35,270 nt of DNA from Hymenobacter sp. GTDB taxonomy: Bacteria; Bacteroidota; Bacteroidia; Cytophagales; Hymenobacteraceae. The notes under the pieces were generated by a model that saw only the letters and a list, made by a program, of their open reading frames with translations, was not told the origin of the DNA and searched no databases. The stretch lies in the NCBI GenBank assembly GCA_028288445.1, contig JAQBNT010000108.1:1-35270 (forward strand), in the 5' to 3' direction. Shown here piece after piece: positions 1 through 7,762 of this stretch. Position 1 is the stretch's first letter, and the number at the start of each line of letters is the position of its first letter. The translations under genes were made by a program, and so were the position numbers.

Positions 1-1749
1 GTAACGCCGGCCACGGCCGCCCCCGGTGCCACGGTCACCATCACCGGCACCAACCTGACGGGTTTCACTTCGGTGCTGCTCAACGGCCAGGCCGTGCGCG
101 CCACGCCGGGCCTGGTGTCCGCTACTACGGCCACCTTCATCGTGCCGGCCGCTGCGGGCACGGGCCGGGTGCGGCTGACCACCGCCGCCGGCACCGCCGT
201 GAGCGCCGCCCGTCTGGGCGTGAACCGGGCTTCGTCCAGCAGCAACTACGGCCAGCTGAACACCAACGCCACCAGTGCCAACGCCGCCGGCAACTTCTCA
301 ACGCCGGTTGCTGCTGACCTGGACAAGGATGGCCTGCTGGAGCTGCTGGTGGGCCAGGGCGACGGCACCATGGTGGACTACGAGCAGACGGCCACCAACG
401 GCGCTTTCAGCACCACGGGCACGGTCATTACCTTGTTTTCGGGCGGCGCTACCGTCGATGTGGGCCTCTACGCCAAGCCGACGGTGAGCGACCTCGACGG
501 CGACGGCCTGCAGGAAATCATCGTGGGCGAAGAAAACGGCAAAGTGCTGATTTACGAGCAGAATGCCAGCACGGGCACCAACGCCTTTAAAATGGGGGCC
601 GGCACCACCTTGTTTGTCAACCCCTACGGCGTTACGCCTTCGGGCACGCCCAACGCCGGCTCCTACGCCCGTCCTTCGGTGGGCGACATCGACAACGACG
701 GCCTGATTGACATCATCGTGGGCAGCAACAACGGCTACCTGAACCGCTACGAGCAGCTTGCCGCTACCAATAACACCACGGCCGGCTTCAGCGCCGCCAC
801 CACCATCAAGCTGGCCAATGGCACAACCATCCTCGATGCCGGCGACGTGAGCAAGCCCCTCATCACCGACTACGACGGCGACGGCAAGCTCGACATGCTG
901 GTGGGCAACGTGGCTGGCAACGTGCAGCTCTACACCCAGACTTCGGTCAACGCCCTCACCTTTAGCTTCGTGCAGAACCTGAGCACGGCCGGTACCGCCG
1001 CCACCACCATCAACATGAGCAACACGGGCACCAATCCCAGCAACAGCGGCGGCTACGCGGCCCCGGCCGTGACCGACTACGACGGCGACGGCCTGCTCGA
1101 CCTCTTCGTGGGCAACGGCAACGGCACCGTGTACCGCTACGAGCAGAACACTTCGGCCACTGCACCCCTTATTTCGGCCCCGCTGCCGGTGGTGCTCAGC
1201 GCCTTCGGCGGCCAGGCTACCAGCACCGGCAACCGCCTGAGCTGGACCACGGCCCAGGAGCTGAACAGCGCCCGCTTCGTGGTAGAAGCTTCGGCCGATG
1301 GCACCGCCTTCGCCGCCGTGGCCGAGCTGGCCGCTGCCGGCAACAGCACCACCGCCCGCAACTACGACTACCTCGACGCCTCGGCTGCTGCCCAGGCTGC
1401 CAGCCGCCGCTACTACCGCCTGCGCCAGGTGGACCTGGACGGCACCACCAACTACTCGCCGGTAGTAGCCCTGAGCCGCACCGCCGCCGCTGCTGCTGCC
1501 ACCACCGCCGAAGCCTACCCCAACCCCTTCACCGACCAGCTGTCGGTGGCCGTGCCCGGCACCATCGAGCCCCAGGCCACGACCGTGACGCTGCTCTCGC
1601 TGGCTGGCCGCCCGGTGTTCGCCGCCAAGCTGGCCCTCAGCGCCGCCCCCCAGGCCCTGGCCGGCCTACCCGAGCTGCCCGCCGGGGTCTACGTCCTACG
1701 CCTCACCACGGCCGGCGGCAGCATTACCCGTAAGGTGACTCGCCAATAA
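1..1749 (+). CDS. FG-GAP/VCBS repeat surface protein with T9SS sorting domain (5' partial)
   Basis: The frame is open from the first base, so the N-terminus lies upstream and only the last 582 residues are seen. The visible part starts in an IPT/TIG-like immunoglobulin fold (about nt 1-230). Five FG-GAP/VCBS-type repeats follow (about nt 300-1145), each with an acidic calcium-type loop such as DLDGDGLQE, DIDNDGLID or DYDGDGLLD followed by a [IL][IFL]VG strand. A linker with LSWTTAQELNS and YYRLRQVDLDG comes next, a pattern common in Bacteroidota surface proteins just before the sorting tail. The last ~80 residues (AYPNPF...LPAGVYVLRLTT) match the T9SS type A C-terminal domain, so export across the outer membrane and surface attachment or release is expected. 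FG-GAP repeats usually fold as a beta-propeller used for binding; the ligand is unknown. A strong hairpin terminator follows the stop. Confidence 0.9.
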   Translation, partial: VTPATAAPGATVTITGTNLTGFTSVLLNGQAVRATPGLVSATTATFIVPAAAGTGRVRLTTAAGTAVSAARLGVNRASSSSNYGQLNTNATSANAAGNFSTPVAADLDKDGLLELLVGQGDGTMVDYEQTATNGAFSTTGTVITLFSGGATVDVGLYAKPTVSDLDGDGLQEIIVGEENGKVLIYEQNASTGTNAFKMGAGTTLFVNPYGVTPSGTPNAGSYARPSVGDIDNDGLIDIIVGSNNGYLNRYEQLAATNNTTAGFSAATTIKLANGTTILDAGDVSKPLITDYDGDGKLDMLVGNVAGNVQLYTQTSVNALTFSFVQNLSTAGTAATTINMSNTGTNPSNSGGYAAPAVTDYDGDGLLDLFVGNGNGTVYRYEQNTSATAPLISAPLPVVLSAFGGQATSTGNRLSWTTAQELNSARFVVEASADGTAFAAVAELAAAGNSTTARNYDYLDASAAAQAASRRYYRLRQVDLDGTTNYSPVVALSRTAAAAAATTAEAYPNPFTDQLSVAVPGTIEPQATTVTLLSLAGRPVFAAKLALSAAPQALAGLPELPAGVYVLRLTTAGGSITRKVTRQ

Positions 1750-1765
1750 GCCACGGCTTTAGCTT

Positions 1766-1816
1766 AAACGAAGACGGCCCCGGCCTCCGCAAGGAGCGCC
1801 GGGGCCGTCTTCGTTT
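1766..1816. terminator. Bidirectional hairpin terminator between convergent genes
   Basis: Perfect 19-bp arms at 1766-1784 and 1798-1816 (AAACGAAGACGGCCCCGGC and its complement). The stem extends inward through CTCC/GGAG, closed by a GCAA tetraloop with one bulged base. The arms begin AAAC and end GTTT, giving weak U-tracts both ways. It sits between the plus-strand FG-GAP gene and the end of the minus-strand serA fusion and probably serves both. Confidence 0.8.
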
Positions 1817-1821
1817 TACGT

Positions 1822-1910
1822 ATTGTCATTCTGAGCAGTGAAGGACCTTACCACGGTTGCGCGTGTCGTTCAACGGCGATAAGGTCCTTCACTCCGCTCA
1901 GGATGACAAT
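1822..1910. repeat. Palindromic dispersed repeat, divergent member (GTCATTCTGAGC type)
   Basis: Imperfect inverted repeat with arms 1822-1850 and 1880-1910 around a 29-nt centre. The outer part (ATTGTCATTCTGAGC) resembles the GTCATGCTGAGC ends of the elements at 7614, 20983 and 25260, but the inner part reads GTGAAGGACCTTA in place of GAAGCATCT. It lies in the convergent gap just after the 1766-1816 terminator and before the end of the serA fusion. Confidence 0.75.
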
Positions 1911-1919
1911 GAAAAATGG

Positions 1920-3821
1920 TTAGTACAGCACCCGAAACTTGATGGTGTGCTCCACCTCGCGCAGGGCCTGAATCACCTCGTGGTCGTACTCGCGGTTGAT
2001 GTCGGTAATCACGTAGCCGATGTGCTCGTTGGTTTTCAGGTACTGGCCCAGGATGTTGACGTGGTGCTCGGCCAGCACGTTGTTGATTTTGGCCAGCACG
2101 CCCGGTACGTTGGCGTGGATGTGGATGAGGCGGTGGGCCTGCTGCGTGGGCAGTTGAATATTGGGGAAATTGACCGACTGCTGGGTGTTGCCCGTGTTGA
2201 TGTACTGCATGATGCGCTCGGGCACAAACTCGGCAATGTTGCGCTGGGCCTCGGCCGTGCTGCCGCCGATGTGCGGCGTGAGCAGCACGTTGGGCAGCCC
2301 GCGCAGCTCGCTTTCGAATGCTTCGTGGTTGGTTTTGGGCTCGTAGGGGAACACGTCCACGGCCGCGCCGCCGAGGTGGCCGCTGCGCAGGGCCGCCGCC
2401 AGGGCGGGCACGTCCACGACGTGGCCCCGGGCGTTGTTGAGGAACAGCGCGCCCTTTTTCATGAGGGCAAATTCCTTCTCGCCGATGTAGTTGGTGTTCT
2501 CCACGCGGCCGTCGATGTGCAGCGTCACCACGTCAGATTGCGCGAGCAGTTCTTCCAGTGTGCGGCACTTCACGGCGTTGCCGAGCTGGAGCTTTTCGGC
2601 CACGTCGAAGTACACCACCTTCATGCCCACGGCCTCAGCCACCACCGAAAGCTGCGAGCCAATGTTGCCGTAGCCCACGATGCCGAGGGTTTTGCCGCGA
2701 ATCTCGAACGAACCGCTGGCCGACTTGTCCCATTCGCCGGCGTGCATTTTGGGGTTCTTTTCGGGGATGCGGCGGGCCAGCACGATGATTTCGCCCAGCG
2801 CCAATTCCACCACCGAGCGGGTGTTGCTGAACGGCGCGTTGAACACGGCCACGCCCTTTTTCATGGCCGCCGTGAGGTCAATCTGGTTGGTGCCGATGCA
2901 GAACGCGCCGATGCCGATGAGGCGGTTGGCCGCCTCCAGCACGCGTTGCGTCACCTGCGTTTTGGAGCGGATGCCGAGCAGGCTCACGCCTTCGATGCGC
3001 TGGATGAGCTCGTCCTCGTCGAGGCCACCCTTAACTTCTTCTACCTGATAGCCTTCCTGGCGGAAAAGCTCGGCGGCGCGGGCATCCGGGTTTTCCAGGA
3101 GGAGGACCTTGATGCGGTTTTTGGGGTATGATAAAGTCATGGGAAGTCTTAGTTGGTACAAAAACTCGTCGAAGGTGGGCAGCACTTCGTCGGCGTGGGC
3201 CACCACGGTGGGGCGGCTAACATTCTCGGTGTAAGCGTAGAAGCGGTGGGCCAGGCCGGCTTCGCGGATTTGGTAGTCGGTATACCCGTCGCCAAGCACG
3301 TACACCGGCCCGTCCAAATCGAGCAGCACGAGCTGGCGGATTTTGCCGCCGTCGCGGCTCAGCACGTTGCCGGGGTCGCAGCCGGTGATGTTGCCGGCGG
3401 CATCAAAGGTGAAGGTGTTGGCCAGCACGTGGCTGGCCGTAATGCCAAACTCGGCCACCACCGGCTCAATAAACTCGCGGAAGCCGCTGCTCACCACGTA
3501 AATCCGGTCGGCAAACTGCCGGAAGAAATTGCCGTTGCGCCGGATGCTCTCGCTCACCTTGGTTTTGAGGCGCGCAATGAGCGGGGCCAAGTGCCGCTCG
3601 TTGGCCCCGAGCAGCGCCAGCCGCTTCGCCAGCGACTCCTGAAAGCCGATTTCGCCGGCCATGCCCTGGTCGGTGAGGGTCTTTATCTGGCCGACAACCT
3701 GGGCCTGGTCGGAGTGGCCTTGCAGGGCGATGTCGGCCAGCTCATCCAGCCCTTCCACCTGGGTGAAGGTGCTGTCGAAATCGAAGACGAGGTAGGGCAG
3801 GGGCGCGGCGGCGTTGGGCAC
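1920..3821 (-). CDS. serA: Phosphoserine phosphatase / D-3-phosphoglycerate dehydrogenase fusion
   Basis: 633 residues joining two steps of serine synthesis. The N-terminal HAD domain (residues ~10-222) has the nucleophile motif DFDST at 14-18, SSGF at 111-114, a Lys near 160 and GDGYTD at 177-182, as in SerB phosphatases. The C-terminal part (from ~236) is a 2-hydroxyacid dehydrogenase: NAD-binding GYGNIGS at 383-389, catalytic Arg464, Glu494 and His517, and a C-terminal ACT domain (~562-633) that in SerA proteins senses serine. SerA oxidises 3-phosphoglycerate and SerB removes phosphate from phosphoserine; the aminotransferase step between them is not encoded here. The start is GTG at 3821, six residues or so before the HAD motif strand, with no better upstream start. 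An internal ATG at 3140 (residue 228, MTLSYPKNRIKVLLLEN) looks like a normal stand-alone SerA start, so a shorter dehydrogenase-only product is possible. Upstream lie 11-bp phased repeats (3835-3925). Confidence 0.93.
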   Translation of the reverse strand: MPNAAAPLPYLVFDFDSTFTQVEGLDELADIALQGHSDQAQVVGQIKTLTDQGMAGEIGFQESLAKRLALLGANERHLAPLIARLKTKVSESIRRNGNFFRQFADRIYVVSSGFREFIEPVVAEFGITASHVLANTFTFDAAGNITGCDPGNVLSRDGGKIRQLVLLDLDGPVYVLGDGYTDYQIREAGLAHRFYAYTENVSRPTVVAHADEVLPTFDEFLYQLRLPMTLSYPKNRIKVLLLENPDARAAELFRQEGYQVEEVKGGLDEDELIQRIEGVSLLGIRSKTQVTQRVLEAANRLIGIGAFCIGTNQIDLTAAMKKGVAVFNAPFSNTRSVVELALGEIIVLARRIPEKNPKMHAGEWDKSASGSFEIRGKTLGIVGYGNIGSQLSVVAEAVGMKVVYFDVAEKLQLGNAVKCRTLEELLAQSDVVTLHIDGRVENTNYIGEKEFALMKKGALFLNNARGHVVDVPALAAALRSGHLGGAAVDVFPYEPKTNHEAFESELRGLPNVLLTPHIGGSTAEAQRNIAEFVPERIMQYINTGNTQQSVNFPNIQLPTQQAHRLIHIHANVPGVLAKINNVLAEHHVNILGQYLKTNEHIGYVITDINREYDHEVIQALREVEHTIKFRVLY

Positions 3822-3834
3822 GTTATAAAAGGCA

Positions 3835-3925
3835 AAATCACATAACAGTCACATAAGAAAAGGGCGTTTGTACCAATAAAAACAGGGTATTTGTTGGTGC
3901 AAATCACATGACAGTCACATAAGAA
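3835..3925 (-). promoter_or_regulatory. Phased ATGTGA direct repeats upstream of serA
   Basis: Two 25-nt copies (3835-3859 and 3901-3925, one mismatch, 66 nt apart). On the minus strand each reads TTCTTATGTGACTGTYATGTG plus ATTT, so each contains two ATGTGA boxes 11 nt apart. That is one helical turn, as expected for a protein binding one face of the DNA. They occupy the 105-nt gap between the AlbA-type gene and the serA fusion. A regulatory role is inferred from position and periodicity; no regulator is identified. Confidence 0.45.
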
Positions 3926-5383
3926 TTAGTGAAAAACAGGAGTGTATTTAGCGTGTTTCTTAGATTTGTTTTCCGGGTCATACGGCCGGATTAAGCCCTC
4001 TTCTATTGTATCCGCAATGATACGTGAGGCAATAGAGTAGTTTTTTTCGGCAATACCCATACGCTCCCGGAATGATTGGTTCGTCATCTGCTGACCGTTG
4101 GCATGTTTCAGGCAGGCGTGTTGGTAGCACGCTCGGATTTTGTCGCGACGGTCCATCTCTCGCAAAGGTCGAGGAGCATAGAGAATGGCTTGGGTATAAT
4201 TATCGCCGCGAATAAAATCAGGAGCGGGAAGCTGATGCTTCTCGCATTCCTCCACAACGCGGTCAATACCGCTGCCCCGCAGTTCGCAGAAGTCAAACAG
4301 CTGCATAGTAGCCGCAATGGCTTCGTTCCGGCTAACGGAAATATGATTTATGAATTCCAATACATTGATTAACGGCGTACCCGGATTTGTTATTTCAATC
4401 CGGTTATCAAATACTTCAACCATGAGGGTTGAGCCGGAAACCGTAAAATCTTGGTGGATTAGGGCATTTGCAATCAGTTCGCGTACGGCACGCAGGGGAT
4501 ACATAGGCACTGTTTCGCGCCGCACACTATGAATCTCTTCGACACTGGGCAACCGCTCATTCAGCCAGTCGATAGCCTTCTCAAAGCCGATTGCGTAGCC
4601 CATTTGGCCTTTCGTTTCGCGCTTCCCTCCAGTACGCCCTGTGCCTTCGTACAAAATAATTCGCATGCCCTTGTAGGCAAGCTGCTCAAACTGTCTTAGG
4701 TCTCTGGCAAATAAAACAGCTCCTAGATTCGTGATTTGCAAACTGCCATTCGCCCGAATCACTGCTTTGTCTTTTACAAGTCTTGAAATGATTTCCTGTG
4801 CGCCATCGGTTATTGCAGGATACTTAAATAAGTGGAAATACTTTTCCCAATCAAGCAATGCTAAAACGTGCGAAGTTGAAGCATTGGAGTAAGCAATGCC
4901 ACGTTCGAAACTAAGCTGCTGCTGAAACTTGCCTTCTATACGGTGGCGTTCGTCGGTGTTCAGTGGCCCGAGGCTTTCGCCATCACGGCCGTAGTGATGG
5001 CCTTTCCAGGCAGTGGGATACCCTGCTGTGGCCGGCGGAATCTCGAACAGAATAACGCGCTTGCCTTCGTGCGTGAGTTCATGAATGCCCCGGAATGTGA
5101 GTCGGTTGGTGCAATGGTCAGCTATTTCTTTGGTGAGGCTTTGCAGTTTTACGGGGTCGGCACGAAAGGCCGTGCCAACTACTTCCTGAGCATTATTTAC
5201 GCCAAAAACCAGCCAAGCTTCTTGTGCGCTTTTCAAATTGGCTTCGTTGCTCAGGGCGCTGAAATACTCTCCGAGCTTGTCGGAATCGAAAGTGGTTTTG
5301 GCTTCTTTGAATTCGACTAGCTCCGACTCGGCAGGTAGGCACAACAGCTTGCGCAGTATTTCCGTCAGGTCGTAGGAAGTCAT
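3926..5383 (-). CDS. AlbA_2 / HATPase transcriptional regulator-like protein (COG2865 type)
   Basis: 485 residues from the ATG at 5383 (MTSYDLTEILRKLL). A further in-frame ATG at 5437 would add an unlikely 18-residue Ser/Pro-rich leader. The N-terminal ~20-135 is an AlbA_2 (Schlafen-type) domain with the hallmark ESELVEFKEA and WKGHHYGRDGES segments. A central HATPase_c_4-like segment (~293-330) carries RAVRELIANALIHQD and DNRIEITNPGTP. The C-terminus (~415-485) looks like a winged helix (MTNQSFRERMGI...IIADTIEEGLI). Family members are annotated as putative transcriptional regulators or, misleadingly, as RecG-like helicases; some sit in defence islands. By eye this gene is clearly AT-richer than its neighbours and uses different codons, which suggests recent acquisition. 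It stands upstream of serA on the same strand. Biochemical role unknown. Confidence 0.85.
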   Translation of the reverse strand: MTSYDLTEILRKLLCLPAESELVEFKEAKTTFDSDKLGEYFSALSNEANLKSAQEAWLVFGVNNAQEVVGTAFRADPVKLQSLTKEIADHCTNRLTFRGIHELTHEGKRVILFEIPPATAGYPTAWKGHHYGRDGESLGPLNTDERHRIEGKFQQQLSFERGIAYSNASTSHVLALLDWEKYFHLFKYPAITDGAQEIISRLVKDKAVIRANGSLQITNLGAVLFARDLRQFEQLAYKGMRIILYEGTGRTGGKRETKGQMGYAIGFEKAIDWLNERLPSVEEIHSVRRETVPMYPLRAVRELIANALIHQDFTVSGSTLMVEVFDNRIEITNPGTPLINVLEFINHISVSRNEAIAATMQLFDFCELRGSGIDRVVEECEKHQLPAPDFIRGDNYTQAILYAPRPLREMDRRDKIRACYQHACLKHANGQQMTNQSFRERMGIAEKNYSIASRIIADTIEEGLIRPYDPENKSKKHAKYTPVFH

Positions 5384-5490
5384 GGCAGCGATGGAACTAA
5401 TGGAACTAGGTGAAGGGTAGCGAAAACGGGTGTACACGCAAAGATGCGCCCGGCAGTACCTTGGCGCGGCATTCTGTTCCCAAGTATTTT

Positions 5491-6135
5491 ATGAAGCCGC
5501 TGCTACTCCTGCTGCTCACGCTGCTCCTGAAACTGCCCGTTGCTGGGCCGCCGGTGGTGCGCGTTATGTTCAGTCCGCTCACAAAGGCGGCGTATCTAGC
5601 GGCGGCGAAAGGGGTTGTGGTGACTAAGCCGACCCTAACATTTCCGCTCAAGAAGGTGCGGGGGCGGATTGTGATTCCGACCGCCAAAGGGCCGAAGGTT
5701 TTCCAGGACAAAGGCGTAGGCACTGATGATGATGACCAAGCAGGGTTTGACTATCGCGGCTATTCAACCGTCCTGAAATATCATGTAGTGGAAGGGCGGT
5801 ATTGGGAGGCGTTTCAATGCCATCTGGTGGGGGCCAATGGCCAGCAGGTATCCTTGCCGGGGCTGCCAGAATACTCGCCCGATATGCAACAGTTTGTGGT
5901 CGCCTCCGCGGGCATTGAAGTTGGTTTCCTGCCCAATTCCATCCAACTATTCCAATTGGAAAACGGCCATTGGCGTGAGGTCTGGAAATTGGAGCCTTCG
6001 GTGGAGCCGGCAACCTGGGAGCCGGATGAAATCCACTGGCTTTCCAACTCAACCCTTCTGCTGAAAAAGAAAATGTGGACCGGCCCAAACCCGGGAAACA
6101 CCTTTATCTATTCGCGGCTGACAATAACTCCCTGA
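5491..6135 (+). CDS. Secreted hypothetical protein
   Basis: 214 residues from the ATG at 5491. The upstream in-frame GTG/ATG region only adds residues before a clear signal peptide (MKPLLLLLLTLLLKLPVAG). No known domain recognised. The mature part is mixed alpha/beta with many aromatic residues and hydrophobic strands ending near YSRLTITP. Its GC content appears slightly below that of the following genes, so it may have arrived with the AlbA-type gene, from which it is divergently transcribed across a 107-nt gap. The gap contains the 9-nt tandem repeat ATGGAACTA (5391-5408). Confidence 0.7.
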   Translation: MKPLLLLLLTLLLKLPVAGPPVVRVMFSPLTKAAYLAAAKGVVVTKPTLTFPLKKVRGRIVIPTAKGPKVFQDKGVGTDDDDQAGFDYRGYSTVLKYHVVEGRYWEAFQCHLVGANGQQVSLPGLPEYSPDMQQFVVASAGIEVGFLPNSIQLFQLENGHWREVWKLEPSVEPATWEPDEIHWLSNSTLLLKKKMWTGPNPGNTFIYSRLTITP

Positions 6136-6157
6136 ATAATTACGACTTTGCAGTGCT

Positions 6158-7143
6158 ATGAGAAACCCGCTACTTCTTTACTTGAACAGCGGATTACTGG
6201 GGCTTTTGCTCAGCCTCGCCGCCTGCACGGCCACGCGCCCGCCCAACCCCGCCCTGCAAGCCGAGCCCGAATACTGCGTGCCGCCGCTGGCGTACCGCTA
6301 CGACCCCGCCACCGCGCCCCTGCCCAGCATCGAGCCGCTGCTGGACAGTGCCCTCACGGCGCGTTTTCGCGCCGCAGCCTGCTGGTAGCTAATGCCGCCG
6401 GCGCGCTGCCGCCCCTCAAAACCCTGGTGCAGCTGGAGCTTGCCGCCCGCGCCGAGCCCACCACCGCCCACAACCTGGCCGCGCTGGCGCAGCGCCAGCG
6501 GGTGCAGGAGCGGCTGCAGCTGCTGGTGGTGGCCATTGCCAGCGTGGCCGCCGAGCTGGACTGCGAAGGCGAGCGCGCCGACCAGGTGGCCGGCTACCTC
6601 ATTACGCAGGCCAGTGGCCGGGCGCAGCGCCTCACGGTGCTGTCCATTGGGGTGGGGGCGGTGTCGGGTATTGGCACCACGGTGAGTGGCGACCAGACCA
6701 CGCAGTACATTTTTGGCATCGGGGGCGGGTTGCTCACGGCGGGGCTGGGGCTGCTGTCATTGTCGTCGCACCGCACGGTGACGTTCATCCATCCGCGCAA
6801 TTTGTTGGTCGATGTGTGGCGCGAGGCCCCGGCTTCGGCCGTGTACCCGCCCGGCGTGTGGTACATGCTCACCAACAAAGCCTTCAGCAACCGGGGCGAA
6901 AACCCGGTGGCGCACAACACCCGCCTGCGCTGGCAGCGCTACGGCCAGTTGGACGACGCGCCCGACTCTAAAGCGGGCCGGGCACAGCAGGCGCTGCTGT
7001 TTGGCGAGGGCGGGCAGTACGGGGCCGATGACCTGACGGTGCGCTCCAACATGCTCAACGAGCTCCAGTCCTCGGTGCGGCTGATGAACCAGGAGTTGCA
7101 GGGGCTGCTACTGAGCCTGGACCGCGCGGCCGGGCGGCCGTAG
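6158..7143 (+). pseudogene. Lipoprotein gene split by a -1 frameshift
   Basis: The first part (6158 to about 6364) encodes a lipoprotein signal, MRNPLLLYLNSGLLGLLLSL followed by AACTATRPP with lipobox Cys, and runs into TAG at 6386-6388. The rest of a credible protein continues in the frame one base earlier from about 6363 (SRRSLLVANAAGALPP) to 7143. That part contains a helical LAALAQRQRVQERLQLLVV segment, two glycine-rich hydrophobic stretches (LTVLSIGVGAVSGIG and FGIGGGLLTAGLGLLSL), and a C-terminal domain with PPGVWYMLTNKAFSNRG. Read together the product would be ~328 residues, membrane anchored, family not recognised. The junction falls in the loop of a perfect hairpin, GGCGCG-TTTT-CGCGCC (6358-6373). 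That is a classic place for a one-base sequencing deletion, but a true mutation or a recoding signal cannot be excluded. Confidence 0.7.
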
Positions 7144-7216
7144 GAAGCGGTTTAGCCAATGAGTAAACCCGGGCCGCGCGAACGACGAGCTGCCCGGGGG
7201 AGGGCTTTTCGGGAGC

Positions 7217-7224
7217 TAGCTTTG
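7217..7224 (+). promoter_or_regulatory. Bacteroidota -7 box TAGCTTTG next to a start codon
   Basis: Exact TAnnTTTG match ending 7 nt before the ATG at 7232. If used, transcription would begin at or within a few bases of the start codon, giving a leaderless or near-leaderless mRNA. No good TTG-type -33 box is evident at the usual distance. Confidence 0.5.
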
Positions 7225-7231
7225 CCCCACT

Positions 7232-7588
7232 ATGCCCCAGCGCCTCGTTTTCGTATACAATGCCGACGGCGGCCGCCTGGCCGGCCTCAAGGATATGTTC
7301 CACAAAATCCTCTCGCCCGGCACCTACCCGTGCTCGCTGTGCGCCATCACCTACGGGGCCACCAGCATGCAGCCGGAGTGGCGCGAGTTTATCAGGACAC
7401 TGCCCGTGCCGGTGGATTTTCTGCACCGCGACGAGTTTATCCGTGACTACCCGCAGTGGGCGCGACACCCGCTGCCGGCCGCTTTTGCCGTGGGCGCGGA
7501 TGGCGCGCTCATGCCGTTCATCGAAGCGCCGGAAATGGACGCGGCCGATTTGGATGGCCTGATGGAATTGGTGAAAGAACGGCTGTAG
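7232..7588 (+). CDS. Small conserved-looking protein with CxxC motif
   Basis: 118 residues, MPQRLVFVYNADGGRLAGLK onward. The order strand (RLVFVYNA), CSLC at 34-37, a helix around WREFIRTL, then a second strand (AAFAVGADGALMPFI) and a C-terminal helix resembles a compact thioredoxin-like layout. The CxxC is not in the canonical position after strand 1, so function is not assigned. I recall similar Bacteroidota proteins annotated only as hypothetical, but cannot check. It lies between the frameshifted lipoprotein gene and a palindromic element, and probably has its own promoter (box at 7217). Confidence 0.8.
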   Translation: MPQRLVFVYNADGGRLAGLKDMFHKILSPGTYPCSLCAITYGATSMQPEWREFIRTLPVPVDFLHRDEFIRDYPQWARHPLPAAFAVGADGALMPFIEAPEMDAADLDGLMELVKERL

Positions 7589-7613
7589 AGGCGGGAGCGC
7601 GACTAGACGAAAA

Positions 7614-7720
7614 AGAATGTCATGCCGAGCGTAGCGAAGCATCTTTACCGCAGCAGTAAACCAATCGCAAGAATTGCGTTGCGCGGCAAAGATGCTTCGC
7701 TGCGCGCGTCATGACGTTCT
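7614..7720. repeat. Palindromic dispersed repeat (GTCATG...GAAGCATCT family)
   Basis: Imperfect inverted repeat, arms 7614-7651 and 7683-7720, with core GAGCGTAGCGAAGCATCTTT on the left and its near complement on the right. The right end runs into TTCTTTTG on the plus strand, so it could end transcription of the 7232 gene. Same family as 19779, 20983 and 25260. Confidence 0.85.
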
Positions 7721-7762
7721 TTTGTATCATTCATTCTTCGTTTTACTTCCCTCATCATTCGC

